This document shows, piece after piece, positions 56,767 to 64,000 of a stretch of DNA of 64,000 bases. Positions within the stretch are counted from its first letter, which is position 1, and every line of letters starts with the position of its first letter. Location of the stretch: the NCBI RefSeq assembly GCF_005239225.2, contig NC_133287.1, positions 12,071,493-12,135,492 of the forward strand, given 5' to 3'. This DNA comes from Populus alba. Its lineage: Eukaryota; Streptophyta; Magnoliopsida; Malpighiales; Salicaceae. A program made the position numbers and the translations under genes. Under the pieces are notes generated by a model. The model searched no databases and had not been told where the DNA came from. It worked only from the letters and a program-made list of their open reading frames with translations.

Positions 56767-58219
56767 AGCCCTTACCATAAATTCCCTATGTTTTCGACTA
56801 GCATTGATAACCAACTAGCAAGTAAAGTTAAAGACTCTCTTGAGGATAGGAAGAGAAGGGATCCTAATGAGAAGGGGCTCCTTGCGCGGGGGCATTTCAA
56901 GGTAATTTTATACTCGTAGTTGGTTTTAGCATCCTTTTTTTTTTAATATCTTTATCAAAATTTGGAATATCAGAGGTTTGAATGACCTCATAAAACATTT
57001 AGCTTTTTGTTGTCTTGTACAAAAGCATTCAGTAGCTCTTTTTGGCTTAGTTGAAACACGTGTTAGAGATGTGAATAAAGATAGTGTTTCTAGACTTCTT
57101 TTTTAGAATTGGTCTTACTTGTTTAATTATGATCAATCTACTGGTGGTCGTATTTGAATATGTTGGGATCCTAATATGTTGAAGGTTGATCAATCTAATG
57201 GTTGACAATATTTAGGTATATTGGAGATACTTCTCCTTCTAAACAAGAGGCTTTGTGGGCTGAAATTGTTAATCGTAGTATTGCCTAAGAGACTATTTTG
57301 TGGATTCTGTTGGGGGATTTCAATGTTATTCGATCACTCGATGAGAAGTGTAGTGGCACTACATCATCGTCGGGGTGGCAAAATGACCTCAACAATTATG
57401 TGATTCAATCATGTCTGAAAGATCTCATATTCACGGGCTCTAGATTCACTTAGACAATCGGCAAAGTAAATGTCAACGAAATTGCTAATTTACTGGTTTA
57501 GAAACTTGTTTTCTTACATTTGGTATGTCAGATCACTCTCCTATGTTAGTTAAGATGGCAAGTTTGCCGAAAAGGAAGATTTGATTCAAGTTCTTTGATT
57601 TTTAGGCTTATCATCCTCTTTCCCCCCCTGATTTCCCAGGCTTGGTGTAAGGAGGTCACGAGCACTCTTATGTTTGTTTTGTGTAACAAGTTGAAAAATG
57701 TTAAAGGGGTTTTGAAAGAGTTTTAATTAGAAGTACTTTGGTAAGCTTTCAGAGAGGATGTTAGAGGCTAAGTGAAAGATGGATGAGGCTTAATATATGA
57801 TGCAAACAAATCCTTTAGAATTAGAGATCTATAGAGCTGAGCCTCTTATTAATATCTGAAGCTAAAAGAGGTTCCTTAGGTAAAAGTCTTGGTTGTAATG
57901 GTTGAATCTGGGTAATAAAAATTCAAACTTCTTCTTCAATTCGGTGAAAGGTTATTACAACCACAACAAGATCCTCTCTATCCATGATGAAAGTGGGATG
58001 TGTTTTACAGATGCAATAGAGGTTTGGGATACTATTATAAGTTACTTTCAAAAGCTTTTGGGGGGTTCTAGTTCTGAAGTGGTTCTTGATTCTTCTATGC
58101 TTTCTGGGGCTCTCCCTAGATTTGCTCTCAAAGTATGATCCTTGACAATCTTATTACCGATGAAGAAATTTAAATGATCATATTCTATCTTAAGGATAAT
58201 AAGGCTCTTGGTCCAGATG
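56767..58219 (+). pseudogene. L1-type LINE ORF2 remnant: endonuclease and RT start
   Basis: Broken frames carry the AP-endonuclease domain of plant L1 LINEs: IWNIRGLND near 56960, LFGLVETRV near 57040, WILLGDFNVIRS near 57300-57330, SDHSPM at 57528-57545, then NLGNKNSNFFFNSVKGYYNHNKI (57905-57975) and DNKALGPD ending at 58219, the NKAPGPDG-type RT entry motif. The endonuclease would nick target DNA for priming. Several stops and shifts make it dead. It is cut off at that motif by an LTR fragment. Confidence 0.85.
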
Positions 58220-58552
58220 TGATGCGACCTTCGTGATAACGTTGTCACGCAACCCACAATCAAGATTGAGATCTGATCCCAGAAAGCCAAAATAGGTCTG
58301 ATAGGAGTGTGACACAATGAAAACCTGTCCCAAGGCACCAACACTATTGGAATGAGTAGAATGACGCCACGAAGCCAGTTAATTTGATAAGTCAAATTAA
58401 GTTCGTTCAAGAACTGAAGAAGGCATGAATCACTCTCACACGTTAAAACTGAAAAAATTCAGAAGTAATAATCATCAAAGGTTGCTGAATTTTTTGTTAC
58501 ATGAATTTAAATAGTTCTTGAAAAATTAATCCTATTGGACCCCTTATATGGA
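58220..58552 (-). repeat. A/B-type LTR fragment inserted in the LINE
   Basis: Begins TGATGCGACC at 58220 and matches the A/B LTR 3' part on the minus strand until about 58552, where plus-strand pol begins. The missing half and the strand switch point to a rearrangement. Confidence 0.8.
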
Positions 58553-59777
58553 AATTAAGTGGTCTATACCAAAATCATTAAGTGAGGTAAAGAGTTTCCA
58601 TGGGTTAGCTTTTTTTATAGGTGTTTTTGTGTAAGATTTCAGTACATTAGCTATACCATGAATGAAGTTGTGAAGAAGTCAATTGGGTTTAAATGGGGGA
58701 GGAGTAGGAATTGGCTTTTTTTCTTTGAAATAGAAATTATGTTCTGCACCTGTTTTGGTTTTATTTGACTTTACAAAAGCATTTAAAATAGAATGTGATG
58801 CTTTGGAATTGGAAGAGGTGTTGTTTTAATGCAGGATTAAAGACCTATTGTATATTTCAGTTAGAAGTTAAGTGGAGTGACCTTGAACTATTCCACTTAT
58901 GAAAAGGAACTATATATGTTTGTAAGAGCGCTTGAGACATGACAATATTACTTGTGGCTAAAAGAGTTCATATTCCATTCAAATCATGAATTCTTGAAGC
59001 ATCTGAAAGGAGAAGGTAAGTTGAGTAGCAGACATGCAGTCATTGAAACTTTTTCTTATGTAATCAAGTTAAAGCAAGGCAAAGAGAACATAATGGCTAA
59101 TGCACTTTCGTGCAGGTATGTTCTTTTAAACACCATGAATACTAGATTGCTAGGCTTTGAATATGTGAAGGGATTGTATGTTAATGATTCTGACTTATCA
59201 ATATTTATAATGAATTCAGACATTTAGCTTTTGGTAAGTTTTATTTGATAGATGTCTACTTTGTTCACACATAATATATTATGTGTTCTTACTAGTTCTT
59301 TGCTTGAATTGGTTGTTTGTGAAGCACGTAGGGGTGGTTTAATGAGTCATTTTGGGGTTGCAAAAACTTTGGATGTTTTACATGAACATTTTTATTAGTT
59401 AAGATGGAAAGGGACGTGCAACGAATCTATGAACAATGCATTGCTTGTAGAAAGGAAAAATCTAGAGTACAACCGCATAAACTGTATACACCATTGCATG
59501 TGCCTATTCAACCTTGGGTCGATATCTTATTAGACTTTGTTTTAGGTTCACCTAGGTCAAAGAAAAGTAGAGACTATTTTTTATTGTTGATGATAGGATT
59601 TTTCTAAAATGATGTATTTCATTGTATGCCATAAATCTGATGATGGGTCTCAAATCGCAGACTTCTTTAGGAAAATTGAATGTTTGCATGATATTCCTAG
59701 GAGTATAGTGTCAGGTCGTGATGTTAAGTTCCTTAGCTATTTTTGGAAGACTTTGTGGGGAAAGCTGGGAACTAAAC
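58553..59777 (+). pseudogene. Old CRM-like A-type pol fragment (RNase H to integrase)
   Basis: Collinear with A1 9570-10800: SEV.SFHGLA at 58575, RNase H words near 58790-58930, FHSNHEFLKHLKGEGKL (58972-59022), YVIKLKQGKENIMANALS, integrase zinc region (59404-59470) with CIACRKEKS, WVDILLDFVLGSPRSKK (near 59515) and [20 protein letters not shown] (59710-59772). Many stops and indels, so far older than A1. The next bases of the gene, TAAACTCTTATTTT, lie beyond the solo LTR at 60726. Confidence 0.85.
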
Positions 59778-60725
59778 TAATGCGAACCTTGTGATCACGT
59801 GGTCATGCAACCCATAATCAAGATTGAGATATGATCCTAGAAAGCTAAAAGAGGTCTGATAGGACTGTGACACAATGAAAACCTTCCCCAAAACACCAAC
59901 ACTATTGAAATGAAGTAAGAATGACGCACGAAGCCAATTAATCTTTGATAAGTTAGATTTAGTTCGTTCAAGAACTGAAGAATACCAGATTCACTTTCAC
60001 ACGTTAAAACTGAAAAATTCAAAAGTAATATTAATCAATGGTCGGTGAAATTTTGGTTACATGATTTTAAATAGTTCTTGAAAAATTAATCCTAATGGAT
60101 CTATCCTTTTCCGTTCAACTGATCCACATACAAAACTGACCCAACAAACCTAAACTAAAAAGCCCATAACCTGATCCAAACAACTCTTAGATCCTAGCTT
60201 TAATACAAAGTTTTAATTAAGCCCAAGCATGAAAGAAAATAATAAAAATAATTAATCTATCATTAAATAGCACCAGCCCTTCTTTCCTTATGTAGGTAGG
60301 ATGAATAAGGAATTCTTATAAGAAAAGGATTTTGGAACATTAATGAATCGTTGCCACTCTTGGAAATTATGTTTTAGCTCATTAAAAATTCTTGTGGAAC
60401 TAGAAAATTCGCAAAACAAGTTGCCACATCCTTTTAGAAAAAGGATCCTTGCCAAATAAGAAGTCCACATGTCAAAAGGAAGTAAATAACAAAATTCATA
60501 CAATCTGTTCTGAACCATATCGCAAATCCTTTCCAAAATCTGACTCACCTGAAAATCTACCCCAACATAGACAAATTCTCTGAAATCTATTAGTAAAGTT
60601 TCAGCTCAATCCAACGAGTGAATTTAGAGTTATGTTCAATAGTGTAAAACTGTACAGTAAAACATTTTACGTCAAAATTCGAATTTGACCTTGCTTGGAT
60701 TGTATCACAAGGTTTAACCGTATCA
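59778..60725 (-). repeat. Solo LTR of family B inside the A-type pol fragment
   Basis: 948 bp, TAATGCGAACC...AACCGTATCA, with TAAAC at 59773-59777 and 60726-60730. Like B1 it includes the extra 18-bp outer start. Confidence 0.9.
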
Positions 60726-60730
60726 TAAAC

Positions 60731-61499
60731 TCTTATTTTCAAAAACTCTTGTAAATATAACTTTATCCTAACTTTTATGTGTTTGAGCAAACAACATGTC
60801 TTCACCCGAAACACAAGTTTATTTCATAAATCCATGGCTACTAAACATTTAAGCTTAACCTTATATAATAGTTCAACTAGTAACCCTAATGAACCCAAAA
60901 CTTGTGAGCTAATATTTATCCATTTATAATAAAACTCAAAGTATGTTTAACTAAACCTAAACATGAAAAAGATAATAAAAATAACAAATCTAACACACAC
61001 TAAGTTGTTGTACCTAATGAAATAAGGGTGCATAGGAAGGGAGCAATGCAGTGTTGTATTCCTCTATTATTTATATGAATAGTCAATCACATGGAAACAC
61101 CAAGAGAGATTTTCAATAATTTCTAGTGGTTCAATATGAGGTCCTTGAAGTTGGGTAGAAAAATACCAAAGCACTCCCTTAGAGTAACTTCAATTGGAAA
61201 GCCTCTTGGGTATATAACTGGAAAGCCACGATGAGAAGGCATAGGTAGAAAAATACCAAAGCACTCTCTTAGAGTAACTTTAAATGGAAAGCCTATTGGG
61301 TATATAATTCATCTTATCTTATGAGTTGTGGAGATGAATGGGTCCCACTAATTGGTTTATCTGGTTACATTAGTTACTCACCCTCACTAGTCGCTAGGCA
61401 ACTAGCGGAGAGGGTGAATTTTCTGATGGGAACCGTGTGTTACAAACTTGAGAATGTGAAGAAATGTGGTAATGGCAAGATATGAGGAATGTTGGGGCT
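60731..61499. other. Decayed repeat DNA with a 90-bp duplication
   Basis: The first ~15 bp finish the pol fragment. 60890-61000 distantly recalls B LTR sequence. GTAGAAAAATACCAAAGCACTC starts at 61155 and 61245, giving two 90-bp copies to about 61320. No gene recognised. Confidence 0.5.
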
Positions 61500-62354
61500 A
61501 ACTCAAAATCAAATAATGACAGTAGGGCCGAAAGGCCAAGGTGTATGATTATGAGGATCTTAAGAAGGACGTTGATGCTTTTGGTGATGGAGGTTTTGAG
61601 AATGAGAACATAGGCCATCAGAGAGGTTTTTGGCAACCTAGAAACCAAAATGATTTTGGGAATAAAACTAGAGGCCAATTCAAATGGAAGGAAAATTTTC
61701 ATAACTAAAAATACCTACTTTTTAAGGTAAAAATGATCATGATGTGTATTTAGAGTGGAAGGAAAAGGTGGATTGGATTTTTGATTGTCATGGCTATTCA
61801 AAGGCGAAGAAGATGAAATTGGTAGTCATTAAATTTATAGATTATGCATTGATTTGGTGGGGTTATAATGTGATTAATAGGAGGAATGGAGAAAAGATAA
61901 TAGCAACAAAGAAGGAAATGAAAGAGTTGATGAGAAGGCGATTTGTACCTAACTACGATTATAGAGATTTGTATATGAAATTGTAGGATTTGAATCGAGG
62001 TTCTAAATCCATGGATGAGTATGTCATTGAGATTGAGATTGCAATGATTCAAGTCAATGTGATTAAGGATAGGGAAGCAACTTTGGCTAGATTTCTTAAT
62101 GTGCTAAATAGGGACATTACGAATGTTGTAGAATTAAACCATTATGTAGAGTTGAAGGACATGGTTCATATGACAATGAAGGTGGAGAGGCAAATAAAGA
62201 GAAGGGGCAACACATGTTTTCAAACCAACTCAGCTTCATCTCCATTAGCGTGATGATCGAATCTAAAGAGATGGTTGTCTAACCAAAACCTTATATGCAT
62301 GCAAGGGCCAAACCACCTAAAGCTAAAAAGTATGCTCATATGGATGGGAAAGTG
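61500..62354 (+). pseudogene. Old CRM-like gag fragment
   Basis: Gag domain related to A1: [18 protein letters not shown] (61747-61800), [26 protein letters not shown], a stop at 61984-61986, then REATLARFLNVLNRDITNVVEL (62070-62135) and MVHMTMKVERQ. Ends before the zinc knuckle where an LTR-like sequence starts. A1 keeps the same order, so this is an older member of that group. Non-functional. Confidence 0.82.
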
Positions 62355-62530
62355 ATGTGAATCTGATTCGATTTGGGCAATGAAAAAACAATCAGATTCA
62401 GATTCTAACGTAAAATGCACAACTATCCAGTTTCACGGCAATAGTTATAATTTCAATCTGGAAGTTGGAACGGGCTGAAATTTTATGTCGAGTCTCTTGA
62501 CATGTTTTCCTATCATAGGTTAAAATTTCA
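62355..62530 (+). repeat. Family B-like LTR 5' fragment
   Basis: TGATGTGAATC followed by sequence related to 16448-16615 (CACGGCAATAGTTATAATTTC; GGGCTGAAATTTTATGT). Cut off at about 62530 by Athila LTR sequence. Confidence 0.7.
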
Positions 62531-63157
62531 TTTTATTCAGATAAGAAGATAAGGATATTCACAAAGTCAAGATGTGGCCACCCACTCAACAAATTATTCA
62601 TCAAATCAATAGTTCCAAATTTTGGCCTATAAAAGGAGGCATTTGCCATGCATTTAAGCATCTTGGTGTTCAGATCAAGATCATGCTCTTGCTCTCTTTC
62701 TTTGTATTTTGTAATGTTTAAGTTTTATTTGATGTTATATTAATCTCTTGTTTATGCTTTTCATTTCCTTTCCTTTATTTATATAATTATGTTCTTATCT
62801 TGTTTATTTATGTTTCTTTCTTTCATTATGTTTATCTAAATCTATTATGTTAAGGTGAAAAGGTTGCACTAATGATGTAAGAATAAGTATAGTAATAAAC
62901 ACAACATGGACTTTTAATGCTTGATACTAACATATTTTATATTTATTATCTTGCTTATTAAATGGTTAATCTAGATTTATGTTGAACAACCCTTGGTACA
63001 AAAACCATATAACCTACACCTGTGCTATAAAATGAACTTAATTTGTTGTTAACATAAGTTATCACCATGAATACCTGATAATAGTTACAAGCATTGGCAT
63101 TACATGAATAAGATAATTAATGTAATCATGTTAACAATTATAATCTGATTGGAACCT
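62531..63157 (+). repeat. Athila-type LTR internal fragment (D-d)
   Basis: From TTTTATTCAGATAAGAAGATAAGG, through TATAAAAGGAGGCATTTGCC near 62630, to TGATTGGAACC. Lacks both LTR ends; the next Athila LTR starts directly at 63158. Confidence 0.82.
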
Positions 63158-64000
63158 TGATTAGTACTTAAAAGTAAATATTTATCAAGGTTTTATATCA
63201 TCATTTTGCACTTAAAGTCTCAATAACTCCTTAACTAAATCATGTTTTATAATAACAAGTCTAATACTATAAAATGCCTTAATATATGATAAATGGTCAT
63301 CTTAAATGCAGGCCTATTATATAAATCAAAGGATTGATTGATGAGTTCAAGTATGGAAATTAAAAGGACAGAGAGGGCCAAACTTAGAAAAGAGATGTTA
63401 GTGCAATCCAAACTAGAACACTGTTCGGTAATTGGGTCATATCTCAAGTTCAAGATGTCACAATGATCTCAAATTTTTACACAAATTCAGTAAGACATAG
63501 GCCTACAACTTTCATGTGGACAACAAGATCTAAGAAGGCCGTTTGCAAGTCCAAATTATAGCAACAACGGAAAAGTCTGAATCTGTCCTGCAGCCCAAAC
63601 ACTGTTCAGTGTTTCACCCGTATCTAGAGTTCTAGAAGTCCAAATGACCTCTATTTTTTTCCCTCGAAAGCTGAGTCAATTTCCTACAACTTTCATGTTT
63701 TCAAGTGGTCGCAGTTCTAATGCTAGCAATTTCGTTTTATTCAGACAAGAAGATAAGGATTTTCACAAAGTCAAAAGTTGGCCACCCACTCAACAATTAG
63801 TCATCAAATTAATAATTCCGAATTTTGGCCTATAGAAGGAGGCATTTGTCATGTATTTAGGGGCTTGGTTGTTCAGATCAAGAACTTGCTCTTTATTTCT
63901 CTCTTTATATTTTTTTTTTGTAATTCTTAAGTTTTGCTTTCATTAATATCTTGTTTATGCTTTTCATTTCCTTTCCTTTCCTTAGTTAACTTGTATCTTA
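63158..64000 (+). repeat. Athila-type LTR, cut by window end (D-e)
   Basis: TGATTAGTAC start; follows the D1 LTR to the window edge. Shares variants with D-a (CAGTTCTAATGCTAGCA / CAGTTCTGATACTAGCA), so the same subgroup. Whether internal sequence follows is unseen. Confidence 0.85.

Overview
This window looks like repeat-packed, AT-rich nuclear DNA of a flowering plant, probably a eudicot. I base that on plant-type Ty3/gypsy retrotransposons of three lineages: Tat/Ogre-like, Athila-like and CRM-like. It also carries a plastid accD fragment, an intronless copy of a plant LOG gene and plant L1-type LINE remains. I found no intact host gene, tRNA, rRNA or CRISPR array. Nearly every open frame is a piece of retrotransposon polyprotein or a shadow of one. 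The species cannot be named from sequence alone.

Layout. 60-15581 (minus): decayed Tat/Ogre-like element with its 3' LTR at 60-1999, a 3' UTR of several minisatellites (2120-3862) holding the accD fragment, a broken pol, a tRNA-Arg type PBS at 15256-15273 and a stub of 5' LTR. A full-length CRM-like element, A1 (4781-12134, plus), sits in its integrase gene with TSD CAACT. 15582-22111 (plus): 5'-truncated element C1, whose RT gene is split by B1 (16430-18797, TSD GGATG). B1 itself carries a 242-bp poly(A)-tailed insert. 22112-26183: Athila LTR piece, an unclassified repeat E and a 78-bp tandem array. 26184-33556 (minus): A2, a second full-length copy of A1 (TSD GGAGG). 33890-36073: hairpin-type tandem array H1 with a solo LTR. 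36074-43592: Athila-like D1, with gag, a deleted pol and a LOG-derived gene copy. 43780-44480: a second kind of hairpin array. 45038-46300: solo Athila LTR. 46840-54045: array H2 (H1 in the other orientation) hosting full-length C2 (47028-53443, minus, TSD GTTCT). 54046-64000: repeat E, LTR pieces, a dead LINE, solo LTRs and old gag and pol fragments.

How the parts relate. The CRM-like families A and C each have one gag-pol frame that runs into the 3' LTR, a tRNA-iMet PBS and 5-bp TSDs. Family B shares A's LTR 3' half, PBS and leader but has a different LTR 5' half; only an internally deleted copy and solo LTRs or fragments are seen. The nesting gives relative ages: Ogre before A1; Athila LTR before C1 before B1; H1 before a B solo LTR; H2 before C2; LINE before LTR pieces. 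The most unusual item is D1, an Athila-type retrotransposon carrying a copy of a cytokinin-activation (LOG) gene. If CRM identity holds, the locus may lie in or near a centromere.

All differences were counted by eye and no database was searched. Gag-pol frames are described as broken pseudogenes and no repaired sequence is given.
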